This document shows, one piece after another, positions 36,462-44,228 of a stretch of 64,000 nt of DNA. This DNA is from CCMP332 sp040218795 (GTDB lineage: Bacteria; Bacteroidota; Bacteroidia; Cytophagales; CCMP332): positions 434,001 to 498,000 of the forward strand of contig JAVJQT010000005.1 of the NCBI GenBank assembly GCA_040218795.1, in the 5' to 3' direction. The stretch's first letter is position 1. Each line of letters begins with the position of its first letter. A program made the translations under genes and the position numbers. Under the pieces are notes generated by a model, which searched no databases, was not told the DNA's origin, and was given only the letters and a program-made list of their open reading frames with translations.

Positions 36462-37247
36462 ATGAAGAAAGGCTTAATCAGTATTCTTCTCCCTTTCAAA
36501 AATTCAGAACTTTATTTCAAAGACTGTTTAGACAGCATCATTGACCAAAGTGAAGGCCATTGGGAATTAATTGCCATAAACGATCATTCCAAGGATAAAT
36601 CGATGGAAATAATTCGGGATTACTCTTTTAAAGACGGGAGAATAAAAGTTTTTGAAAATACAGGAAACGGAATTATTGATGCTTTAAATACAGCTTATTC
36701 AAATTCGCAAGGTGAATTTATCCATCGAATGGATTCTGATGATATCATGCCTAAAAGAAAACTTGAGGAACTAAAAAAACTTTTACACAAAAAAGGAAAA
36801 GGCTATGTAAGTACAGGAATGGTAAAATATTTTTCAAAAAATGATATTTCCGTTGGCTACAAAAAATATCAATCATGGCTCAACGATATCAATCAAATGG
36901 GTATGCAATGGGAGAATATTTATAAAGAATGTGTGATTGCTTCTCCGGCCTGGATGATACATCGCGATGATTTTGAAAATTGCGAAGCCTTTCGGTCAGA
37001 TTTATACCCTGAGGATTACGATCTCGTGTTCCGAATGTACAAATCCGCATTAAAAGTTATCTCGAGCACCGAGATTGTTCATCTCTGGAGAGAACATAGA
37101 GAAAGAACAAGCCGAAACAGTAAGCATTACCAACAAAAAGCTTTTTTCAATTTAAAAGTCCATCATTTTTTAAAAAATGAGATTCGCGATGAAAACCTAA
37201 TTGTATTTGCAAGTGGACTTAAAGCCAAAATGTTGGGTCAAATATAA
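36462..37247 (+). CDS. Family 2 glycosyltransferase, apparently shortened
   Basis: GT-A fold transferase. The N-terminus is ISILLPFKNSELYFKDCLDSI; the nucleotide-sugar Asp is in AINDHSKDKSM; the DxD-type motif is HRMDSDDIM; an acceptor loop carries PEDYDLVFRM. The frame ends at TAA after KAKMLGQI, but the same frame continues for 69 codons with sequence resembling the rest of the C-terminal domain found in relatives (VIFASGLKAK-like start here, IIAIESKAAKRQL after the stop). The GT core itself looks complete, so activity may persist. Confidence 0.88.
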   Translation: MKKGLISILLPFKNSELYFKDCLDSIIDQSEGHWELIAINDHSKDKSMEIIRDYSFKDGRIKVFENTGNGIIDALNTAYSNSQGEFIHRMDSDDIMPKRKLEELKKLLHKKGKGYVSTGMVKYFSKNDISVGYKKYQSWLNDINQMGMQWENIYKECVIASPAWMIHRDDFENCEAFRSDLYPEDYDLVFRMYKSALKVISSTEIVHLWREHRERTSRNSKHYQQKAFFNLKVHHFLKNEIRDENLIVFASGLKAKMLGQI

Positions 37248-37457
37248 TTAGATCGTGAAGTACAATTTGAATTAATTAGCCAAAACAAGGATAAATCGAA
37301 ATCGGATTTAAAAAAAGAGATTGAAAAGCTTTTAAGAGACAGACAAAATTCAAAATATATAATTGCCATCGAAAGTAAGGCTGCTAAAAGGCAATTAAAA
37401 AGCCAGTTTTCAGAATTTAACAAAAAGGAAAATATCGATTATTTCAATTTTAGTTAA
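37248..37457 (+). pseudogene. C-terminal remnant of the glycosyltransferase beyond an in-frame stop
   Basis: Sixty-nine codons in the same frame directly after the TAA, running without interruption to the TAA at 37455. It encodes LDREVQFELISQNKDK, then a charged helix, KYIIAIESKAAKRQLKSQF and a final DYFNFS. Many Bacteroidota GT2 proteins end with a small Rossmann-like domain of this type (a glycine motif, then IIAVAN-like strand, then DYxxF), so the most economical reading is one point mutation to TAA at 37245. An alternative is chance open frame. Confidence 0.55.
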
Positions 37458-37558
37458 TTCCGGACAATTATATTTTTTATGGTACATGGCATTGTTAATA
37501 ATTGTGATTTAGCTAATATTGCAGTCCAATAAGGAATATGGCAAATCCGCCTGTTTCG

Positions 37559-37575
37559 GGGCCCTTAGCTCAGTT
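37559..37575 (+). repeat. 5' tRNA fragment
   Basis: Seventeen bases identical to the first 17 bases of the tRNA at 37664 (GGGCCCTTAGCTCAGTT), 105 bases upstream of it. The sequence then diverges at the D-loop, so this is a relic or partial duplication and not a functional tRNA. Confidence 0.7.
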
Positions 37576-37663
37576 AGTCTTGATGAAGCAAAGCTTATCA
37601 GGATGATGACCGAAGCATCATTATTTGAGTTGAGGAGCAATTGAATTTTTGAATTATAACTTT

Positions 37664-37737
37664 GGGCCCTTAGCTCAGTTGGTTAGAGCACCTGACTCAT
37701 AATCAGGTGGTCGCTGGTTCGAGCCCAGCAGGGCCCA
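37664..37737 (+). tRNA. tRNA with CAU anticodon, probably tRNA-Ile2 (lysidine type)
   Basis: 74-nt cloverleaf: acceptor stem GGGCCCT/AGGGCCC, a D-arm with AGCTCAGTTGGTTAGAGC, anticodon stem CCTGA/TCAGG around loop CTCATAA (anticodon CAT at 37698-37700), and T-arm GCTGG-TTCGAGC-CCAGC. The G1-C72 pair excludes initiator tRNA. Compared from memory, the acceptor and T-arm resemble E. coli tRNA-Ile2 more than elongator tRNA-Met, so the C34 is probably modified to lysidine to read AUA. The 3' CCA is not encoded. Confidence 0.9.
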
Positions 37738-37836
37738 CTTTATTTCAATCTAAAATAAGGTTATACACATCCACTCGATTTTGAATTTTTAAAGTGGGGC
37801 GAGAAGCTTGTCCCGAATGAGTGAAACGAATTTCGG
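37733..37836 (+). repeat. 105-bp direct repeat, copy 1
   Basis: Starts inside the tRNA 3' end (GCCCACTTT) and runs through TTCAATCTAAAATAAGG, a variable AT-rich stretch and a hairpin-like element beginning GCTTGTCCCGAA and ending CGAATTTCGG. Copy 2 at 37971 differs at only a few positions. Confidence 0.75.
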
Positions 37837-37837
37837 G

Positions 37838-37855
37838 GAGCCCAGCAGGGCCCAC
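37838..37855 (+). repeat. 3' tRNA fragment
   Basis: Eighteen bases identical to 37721-37738 (GAGCCCAGCAGGGCCCAC), which are the T-loop, T-stem and acceptor 3' side of the tRNA plus one base. A tRNA 3' end repeated downstream is the usual appearance of an attachment site or of a partial tRNA duplication. Confidence 0.75.
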
Positions 37856-37937
37856 ATTAATCAATTTAAATTTTTGAGTAAAGTCAATATCGGGGAGCCT
37901 ATTTTGACCTGAGTTTACAAAGCATTTTTCAGAGCAG

Positions 37938-37979
37938 GCTTGTACCGAATGAGTGAAACGAATTTCGGTAGCCCACTTT
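37938..37979 (+). repeat. Partial copy of the tRNA-linked hairpin element
   Basis: GCTTGTACCGAATGAGTG and the rest of the hairpin element, ending GGTAGCCCACTTT, repeat the second half of the 105-bp unit without its first half. It abuts copy 2. Confidence 0.65.
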
Positions 37980-38089
37980 GTTTCAATCTAAAATAAGGTT
38001 ATACACATCCACTCGATTTTAAATTTTTTAAGGTGGGGCGAGAAGCTTGTCCCGAAGGAGTGAAACGAATTTCGGTAGCCCACTTTATT
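37971..38089 (+). repeat. 105-bp direct repeat, copy 2, with trailing GCCCACTTT
   Basis: Same order as copy 1: GCCCACTTT, TTCAATCTAAAATAAGG, AT-rich stretch, GCTTGTCCCGAA hairpin element, then again AGCCCACTTT. The few differences from copy 1 include A to G after CCCACTTT and T to G in CCGAAGGAG. Confidence 0.75.
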
Positions 38090-38243
38090 CAATTAAAAAT
38101 TAAGAATTATCTATTGAGATTCTGGCAAAATCCAATTCACATTAATATATTGATCTTGTCTAGATCATTCGAATTTGATGGAGGAAAAGGACAATTTGTT
38201 CATTACTTATTCAATGTTAAGTCTTAATTTGTAATTTAGCCCA

Positions 38244-39143
38244 ATGGTACACTACGATCCGAAACAGTGGTTGAATGTCTTCTACTATGTCATTAAATGG
38301 AGCGGTTTTCGCCAGATAATGAAGATTATATTAGGTATTGGAATATTTAACTTCCTTTTAACCTGGTATTTTCTCGATTTGCATCACTACCGAATAGAAA
38401 GTACAAGCGTTGCTCATTCACTTTTAGGTATTGTTTTGGGTTTGTTTTTAGTATTCAGGACAAACACTGCTTACGACCGTTGGTGGGAAGGTAGAAAACT
38501 ATGGGGCGCACTTGTAAATGAAACAAGAAACCTGGCATTAAAAATCAATGCTATTTTTGATGATCAGATTAAAAAAGTCTATTTGAGAGATCTGATTACG
38601 GCTTATGTTTTTGCAATGAAAGAACATCTCCGATTTGGAGTTCTTTATGAGGAGTTGCACTATTTGCCAAAATCTGACCTCGACAGAATTAAAGATGTCG
38701 ATCATAAACCAAATTACCTGAGCGGAAGAATTTACGAAGAAGTAAACAGCGCTTATAAAAATGGTGAAATCAGTGGTGAACAACTGTTCTTACTTGATAA
38801 GGAGATTAAGGCCTTCACAGATATCATTGGCGCTTGTGAGAGGATAAAAAATACCCCTATCCCATTTTCTTATTCTGTTTATATCAAAATGTTTATCCTG
38901 GTTTATGTGGTGACTTTACCTTTCGCTTTTATGTCGGATTTTCTTTACGCATCAGTGCCTATCACTATGGTGGTTTCTTATATTCTTATTAGCATAGAAG
39001 TAATCGGTGAAGAAATTGAAGATCCATTTGGCCGCGATCAGAATGATCTTCCAACCGATGAGCTGTCTGAAAAAATCCTAAGAAATCTCAGGGAAATCAT
39101 TCCTCAAAAAGAAACAAAAGAACAGGAATCTATTCTCAATTAA
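38244..39143 (+). CDS. Bestrophin-family anion channel
   Basis: 299-aa membrane protein of the bacterial bestrophin (UPF0187) family. Signatures are FLVFRTNTAYDRWWEGRKLWG and IPFSYSVYIKMFILVYVVTLPF, and the tail IEDPFGRDQNDLPTDEL. It forms pentameric ion channels in the inner membrane. It ends overlapping the convergent phosphorylase gene by four bases. Confidence 0.93.
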   Translation: MVHYDPKQWLNVFYYVIKWSGFRQIMKIILGIGIFNFLLTWYFLDLHHYRIESTSVAHSLLGIVLGLFLVFRTNTAYDRWWEGRKLWGALVNETRNLALKINAIFDDQIKKVYLRDLITAYVFAMKEHLRFGVLYEELHYLPKSDLDRIKDVDHKPNYLSGRIYEEVNSAYKNGEISGEQLFLLDKEIKAFTDIIGACERIKNTPIPFSYSVYIKMFILVYVVTLPFAFMSDFLYASVPITMVVSYILISIEVIGEEIEDPFGRDQNDLPTDELSEKILRNLREIIPQKETKEQESILN

Positions 39144-40000
39144 AGTTTTTCTATTACGTTTCTGATCATTCTATCAACAATCCTGTTCGGATTGGATGAA
39201 AATCTACCTGTAATTCTGTTGGCTAAAATTGCATTTATCGACAGGGCCTTGTGACCCAACATTTTGGCAAAGGCATAATAAGCAGAGGTTTCCATTTCAA
39301 AATTAGTAAGCCATTTGCCCTGGCAGTGAAAGTAACTAAGTTTTTCAAGAATCTTATTATCCTTTATTTCCAGATTGATTTCTCTTCCCTGAGGTCCGTA
39401 AAAACCCGGGCAGGTAACGGTAACACCTCTGACAAAGGAATCATTTGAGAATTGCTCCATTAAGTCTTCATCTGCATCGGCTGTGTACGGTGTCACATCC
39501 ACATCCAGGTGATTTTTTACTTCTTCGGAAAATTCCTTTTGAGCTTTGTTTTCTTTATAAAAATAATAGGACATCAAATTATCCAGTCCTACGGCTGATT
39601 CAGAAAGCAAAATAGAGCCGACCGAAAGTCCCGACTGCATGGATCCCGAAGTTCCAAGCCGGATAATGTTCAAACTTTTCTTTTTGGCTTTAAATTTCTT
39701 CTTGCTGAAATCATAATTAGCCAGAAGATCGAGTTCGAGCATTAATATCTCAATATTGGCAGTTCCCATACCCGTAGACATGACGGTTACCTTTTTGCCA
39801 TTTATCGATCCGGTATGCGTAATGAATTCGCGCTTATTCATCTCGAAATCTATGCTATCAAAATGACTGCTTACGCGATGTACTCTTCCCGGATCGCCAA
39901 CCGTAAAAATAACATCGCAAATATCTTTTGGCTTTAAACTCAGATGATAGACACTACCATCTTTGTTCAGGATCAAATCAGAAGCGTTGGACACTCCCAT
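39140..40000 (-). CDS. Nucleoside phosphorylase (uridine phosphorylase-like, PNP/UDP family)
   Basis: 286 aa. The phosphate-binding VGDPGRVHRV, the STGMGTANIEI segment, LNIIRLGTSGSMQ and the active-site NFEMETSAYYAFAKMLGHKALSI (Met-Glu-Thr for ribose binding) mark the PNP/UDP superfamily. It cleaves nucleosides with phosphate to base and ribose-1-phosphate. Base preference cannot be read off. It is immediately downstream of trhO (no intergenic space). Confidence 0.88.
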   Translation of the reverse strand: MGVSNASDLILNKDGSVYHLSLKPKDICDVIFTVGDPGRVHRVSSHFDSIDFEMNKREFITHTGSINGKKVTVMSTGMGTANIEILMLELDLLANYDFSKKKFKAKKKSLNIIRLGTSGSMQSGLSVGSILLSESAVGLDNLMSYYFYKENKAQKEFSEEVKNHLDVDVTPYTADADEDLMEQFSNDSFVRGVTVTCPGFYGPQGREINLEIKDNKILEKLSYFHCQGKWLTNFEMETSAYYAFAKMLGHKALSINAILANRITGRFSSNPNRIVDRMIRNVIEKL

Positions 40001-40957
40001 TTATGGATTAAATACCTCTTTTCGTTTCAAATCTTTTTTTGGATTATACCCATTAAGGGTTTTAGCATAATAACCTGTTCCATCGTATTCCCTTTTCTCA
40101 GGATGATTCATACAATCTTCAGAACACGCTCCCTGATATTCATCCCCGCAGGAGTCACAAATAGCTACGTGAATATTGCATTCAGGGTTCGCACAATTGA
40201 CCATTCGATCCGAAGGCTTTTCACAAATGTAACACTTCGAAATAATTTTAGGATTAACCTTATTGACATCTAGGGCCACCCGATTGTCAAAAACATAACA
40301 TTTACCTTCAAAATCTTCACCTCCGGCTTCCATCCCATATTTAATGATTCCGCCGTGCAATTGATAAACATCATGAAAACCATTTTCAAGTAAATAAGCA
40401 CTTGCCTTTTCACATTTTACACCCCCGGTACAATACGTGACAATTTTCTTATTCTTAAGATTTTCTAATTCCTTAATTTTTTCGGGAAAATCTCTAAAAT
40501 GATCAATGTCAAGGGTGATGGCATTTTTGAAACGACCAAGTTCATGTTCGTAATTTGACCGTACATCAAGTACAACATAATCGGGATTTTTGCTGAGTTT
40601 TATAAATTCTTCAGGTTCGACATATTTGCCTGTGCGTTTCCTGGGATTTATATGTTCCAAGCTTGAATGCACGATTTCTTTTTTTAACCTCACATTTAAT
40701 TTTTGAAAGGCGTGTCCATCGCTGCTGTCAATTTTAAATTCAGTGTCTGCAAACCTCGGATCTGCCTTTAAATGCTCCATGTATTTAGAGCAATTTTCAA
40801 TTGTTCCGGAAACGGTTCCATTAATGCCTTCAGCAGCTACGATAATTCTACCGCGCAAATCGAGATCAATGCAAAATTCATGATGATTTAATCTGAATTC
40901 TGCGGGGTCTTCAATATTTGAATAACAATAGTAAAGCAGGATTTGATGTGTCTTCAT
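40001..40957 (-). CDS. trhO: tRNA uridine(34) hydroxylase TrhO (rhodanese-related)
   Basis: Prephenate-independent, oxygen-dependent hydroxylase that makes ho5U at tRNA position 34. The N-terminal part has DLRGRIIVAAEGINGTVSG; the rhodanese domain has YVVLDVRSNYEHELGRF and active loop YCTGGVKCEKAS; a Cys-rich C-terminal segment (CYICEKPSDRMVNCANPEC and further Cys) likely binds zinc. 318 aa is usual for the family. Confidence 0.93.
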   Translation of the reverse strand: MKTHQILLYYCYSNIEDPAEFRLNHHEFCIDLDLRGRIIVAAEGINGTVSGTIENCSKYMEHLKADPRFADTEFKIDSSDGHAFQKLNVRLKKEIVHSSLEHINPRKRTGKYVEPEEFIKLSKNPDYVVLDVRSNYEHELGRFKNAITLDIDHFRDFPEKIKELENLKNKKIVTYCTGGVKCEKASAYLLENGFHDVYQLHGGIIKYGMEAGGEDFEGKCYVFDNRVALDVNKVNPKIISKCYICEKPSDRMVNCANPECNIHVAICDSCGDEYQGACSEDCMNHPEKREYDGTGYYAKTLNGYNPKKDLKRKEVFNP

Positions 40958-40994
40958 TTTCTTCTTAGTTTCTGCTAAGTGAAAGATTTATATA

Positions 40995-41636
40995 CTAGTT
41001 TTTTTTCCAGTTTTGGGCCGGGTTACCGAATAAACGTGCCTCTTTTTCAACATTATGGATAACAACCGATCCGGGTCCTATTTTGGCATTTTTCCCAATT
41101 TTAACACCTGAAATTATAGTTGCATTGGCTCCGACATATACCCCTTCTCCTATTTCCACATCGTCGCCGATCGATACATTCTGTCCAATCTGTGCAAAGT
41201 TTGATATTTTAGTCATAGCACCAATACTGCTATTTGCGAAAATCTGAATATGCTGATCAATTTTGGCAAATGCTTGAATTACCACTCCGGCAGCGATAAA
41301 ATTTCCATAACCTAGTGAAGCTGATTCTGAAATAATTGCTGAATTATGAATGGCATTCATTGGCATCGTTTTGCGATCTTCGGTCAGCATTGTGATGGCC
41401 TTCTCGCGATCTTCCAATTCTTCCAATGCAATAAAAGCTTCAGCTTTTTTATTGATAAGTTTCAGAAATCCATGATCATCGGTATTCCCCAATATGGATA
41501 TATCATCAATCAATTTCCCATGACGCTCTTCATCATCATCAAGAAATCCATAAACCACTATATCATGGCTCTTGAAAATGTCTAAAGCATGCATGGCCAT
41601 GGTGCCCGAACCAAATATAATAACAGGTTTTTTCAT
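40995..41636 (-). CDS. NeuD-type hexapeptide-repeat acetyltransferase
   Basis: 213 aa. An N-terminal Rossmann-like PglD_N/NeuD segment (VIIFGSGTMAMHALDIF, YGFLDDDEE) precedes a left-handed beta-helix of hexapeptide repeats (IGQNVSIGDDVEIGEGVYVG, ATIISGVKIGKNAKIG). It likely O- or N-acetylates a sugar; relatives act on sialic acid or UDP-bacillosamine precursors. It is not inside the polysaccharide locus, so the acceptor is open. Confidence 0.88.
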   Translation of the reverse strand: MKKPVIIFGSGTMAMHALDIFKSHDIVVYGFLDDDEERHGKLIDDISILGNTDDHGFLKLINKKAEAFIALEELEDREKAITMLTEDRKTMPMNAIHNSAIISESASLGYGNFIAAGVVIQAFAKIDQHIQIFANSSIGAMTKISNFAQIGQNVSIGDDVEIGEGVYVGANATIISGVKIGKNAKIGPGSVVIHNVEKEARLFGNPAQNWKKN

Positions 41637-41643
41637 TGGCCCG

Positions 41644-41674
41644 CAAATTTAAGGCTTTGAGAATCATTGTGCAA
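41644..41674 (-). promoter_or_regulatory. Bacteroidota-type promoter for the NeuD-like gene
   Basis: On the minus strand TTG, a 20-base spacer and TAAATTTG match the -33/-7 consensus. The -7 element ends seven bases before the ATG. Confidence 0.6.
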
Positions 41675-41685
41675 TCAATGAAAGC

Positions 41686-42867
41686 TCAGCTCTTGGCAAA
41701 TGATAATTTTAAAGGATGAATTAATATAAACATTAAAAAAGGAAGGCAAATGGATTTGTATCTATACAAAGAACCAAAATTCGGCGTGGCCAGACTTACA
41801 AATGTCAGGGCAACAAGTATGAGTAGAATAATAATATATTGATGCTTTGCTATTCTATTTGATTTAAAAACAAAAAATAAAAAGGCTGATAAAAGGATGT
41901 AATTTTCAATTGAATAAATAAACATCTGTATGTTTTGCCACTCCCAAGGAAATGGCCGTAAAAAGGCATTCACGAATGCAATGGGAAGATTAACAATTAT
42001 ACTAAACCAATCAGCCTGAGAAAAGCTGTAATAAAGGTTTATTCCATTATTACCAAAACTCAAAATTCTATGATGGGAATTATAAATGAAAGAAGGTAAT
42101 TCAATTGGATTTAATACAGGATGAATAATAAGAATACCTATTACCGATGCTAATAGCAAAAGCGAAATTGGGATCGAAAATTTTGGGCTTAACGTGCGAT
42201 AAAGGTAGAGCCCCACAATCTGTAAAAGAAAAATTGAATAAAAGTACCTTAACTTAAAAAAGATCAAAAAAGCAAGCATACTCAATATCAATACCCAAAT
42301 GTTAACTTCCTTTTTAAATAAATAATCCAATAAGGCCATTAGAGAAATGAGCAGGCTTATAAAAACAAAGCTCTCTTTAAATATTCCCGATGTCCAAAAC
42401 AATACTGAGGGAAATACAAAAAATGAAATTATTAGTTTTAAAAGGTTCTTCGAAAGGAATTCAAAATAACGAACGAAAAGGATAAATAGAATCAAATAAC
42501 TCAAACTTCCAATGAGTATACTAGCCAGCCAATAATTGCTTACAGATACCCAACATATTGGGATAAGAATTTTAAGAAAAAGAGCAGACCTGGGCGTATC
42601 TATGTCCAGATTAATCTGTGAGAAAAAAATAAAATCAAAAATTTCTGAAATGGGCTTTTGAAGAATTTCAAATGCCGTATTAAAAAAATAAAAACTATCA
42701 CCCGATTGTTCTTTGAAATGATAATAATACAATCCGATTGCCAGGCCTGAACCAATTTTAATCAGGTAAAGAGGAATAGAAATTTTAAGAGGAAGTTTAT
42801 TGCTATTTCGCCATATATAAAATAAGGTAAATGCTATAAGAAGGATCCAAATAATAAATGCCCACAT
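41686..42867 (-). CDS. Polytopic membrane protein of unknown function
   Basis: 393 aa and strongly hydrophobic, with about 10 predicted helices. A loop with YYYHFKEQSGDSFYFFNTAFEI and the later FWTSGIFKESFVF recall oligosaccharide polymerase or mannosyltransferase-like membrane proteins, but I do not recognise a family with confidence. It starts at the last base of the DUF2851 stop, so the two are probably co-expressed. Confidence 0.65.
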   Translation of the reverse strand: MWAFIIWILLIAFTLFYIWRNSNKLPLKISIPLYLIKIGSGLAIGLYYYHFKEQSGDSFYFFNTAFEILQKPISEIFDFIFFSQINLDIDTPRSALFLKILIPICWVSVSNYWLASILIGSLSYLILFILFVRYFEFLSKNLLKLIISFFVFPSVLFWTSGIFKESFVFISLLISLMALLDYLFKKEVNIWVLILSMLAFLIFFKLRYFYSIFLLQIVGLYLYRTLSPKFSIPISLLLLASVIGILIIHPVLNPIELPSFIYNSHHRILSFGNNGINLYYSFSQADWFSIIVNLPIAFVNAFLRPFPWEWQNIQMFIYSIENYILLSAFLFFVFKSNRIAKHQYIIILLILVALTFVSLATPNFGSLYRYKSICLPFLMFILIHPLKLSFAKS

Positions 42868-44147
42868 TAAAATTCTCTTACGATGCTAACTCCAATATTG
42901 CATTTCAAACATTTGCGCTCGGCACAGTAATTATTATATAAATGTATCAATGCCTGAGAGTCAAATGCGTTGTTATTTGGAAAGGTATAATTTTTCCAGA
43001 AACGCGTGATTTTGTTGTTTTCAGGCGAGATTTCCTCAAGTATTTTCAGTGCCCTGTCCATATAGGATTCATTTGATCTTATCCTGGAATAGCTGACCCA
43101 GATGGGAATAATTGCATTGATAATAAGGCTTTCTACGCTTGAATCTCCAATTTTTGATATGCCTTTTTCAGTTTCATTTGAAAATTTATAATGCTTTTGC
43201 CAGTAAGGGCTGGGCTCATCGTTAAAAAAAGACTTTACATCGGCAAGCGTTTCCATATTTAGAATATTGCTGAGTAAATGTTCTTTATCATGTATGAATG
43301 CTGCAAATTGAGCAAGTCTCAGCGTTGGAAAATTGCCTGGTCTCAATCTAAAAAATTTCCAGATTACCGGATCCAATTCGCTCTGATTATGAAATTTTAA
43401 TTTTAATCGCTTGTATACTTCCTTAAGCTCATTAAAATACGAATCGTTTTTTCGCTCACCTTTTAAAAACCCCGATGAACCAAATAATATGGCTTCAATA
43501 TCTGTTTTATTGTTGGTAAAGCGTTTTAGCTCCTTAAACGTAATTTTTGATGCCAGCTCGTTAAAACCATCTTTATTCCTTTTAAATCCAAAACTTTTGA
43601 GTATAAATTTGAAGCAAGCCTCCTCCCAATCCCCGTTTAATTGATCGAGAACATTTTTGAATAAAAGCGACTTTTGTTCAAGTCTTTCAATCAGGACCCT
43701 ATCCATCATTGAAATGAGAATAACACGATTGGTCTTTTCTATCTGAGACTGACAAGGCACTTTCTGAGTGCTGTTGATTAGTTTTTCGTAATTCTGATAA
43801 AAATTTAAAGGGATACGACCGCGTAATTCAATTGTGGGAATTAATTTGCCCGCTGCATTTTTAATTTCTTTATCGTTTTCCAACACGACGTGTAAAATGA
43901 CATTGTTATAGGCCGGATCTTCCTGATGCTTATGGCTATCCCATTCACTACTTTTTAAATGTATCTCTACATGTCCGTAGAAATCCAGATCATCAAAATG
44001 GATATGCGCTTGTGAAAAATCCGGTCCGGCATGAGAATTAAGAGAACCCGGCTTAATAACATTTAATGCCTCTCCGCTAATGAGACTTAAGCCCTGCTTA
44101 TTAAAAAGCTGAAATTGCCATATAAATTGAAGAAATGCTTCTTTCAA
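42867..44147 (-). CDS. DUF2851 family protein
   Basis: 426 aa. The family N-terminus is clear (KEAFLQFIWQFQLFN, then LNSHAGPDFSQAHIHFDDLDFYGHVEIHLKSSEWDSH). The N-terminal half suggests a conserved beta-fold with His and Asp residues; the C-terminal CAERKCLKCNIGV carries a Cys cluster. Function unknown; the family is widespread in Bacteroidota. Confidence 0.88.
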   Translation of the reverse strand: MKEAFLQFIWQFQLFNKQGLSLISGEALNVIKPGSLNSHAGPDFSQAHIHFDDLDFYGHVEIHLKSSEWDSHKHQEDPAYNNVILHVVLENDKEIKNAAGKLIPTIELRGRIPLNFYQNYEKLINSTQKVPCQSQIEKTNRVILISMMDRVLIERLEQKSLLFKNVLDQLNGDWEEACFKFILKSFGFKRNKDGFNELASKITFKELKRFTNNKTDIEAILFGSSGFLKGERKNDSYFNELKEVYKRLKLKFHNQSELDPVIWKFFRLRPGNFPTLRLAQFAAFIHDKEHLLSNILNMETLADVKSFFNDEPSPYWQKHYKFSNETEKGISKIGDSSVESLIINAIIPIWVSYSRIRSNESYMDRALKILEEISPENNKITRFWKNYTFPNNNAFDSQALIHLYNNYCAERKCLKCNIGVSIVREF

Positions 44148-44228
44148 AAACCCACTTTAAATTATTAGCTCCGAAAATACGAATATAATTTATGGTCAAT
44201 TTCTAAAAGGCCTTTTTTCAATTAATTT

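Noticed and set aside
37733..38089. Possible CRISPR array
   Set aside because: Only two long copies of about 105 bp and a partial one, unequal spacing, no short repeat-spacer alternation and no cas genes.
38033..38227. 64-codon frame starting in the second 105-bp repeat
   Set aside because: Its start lies in a repeat derived from tRNA-linked sequence, and the product has no recognisable features; more likely chance.
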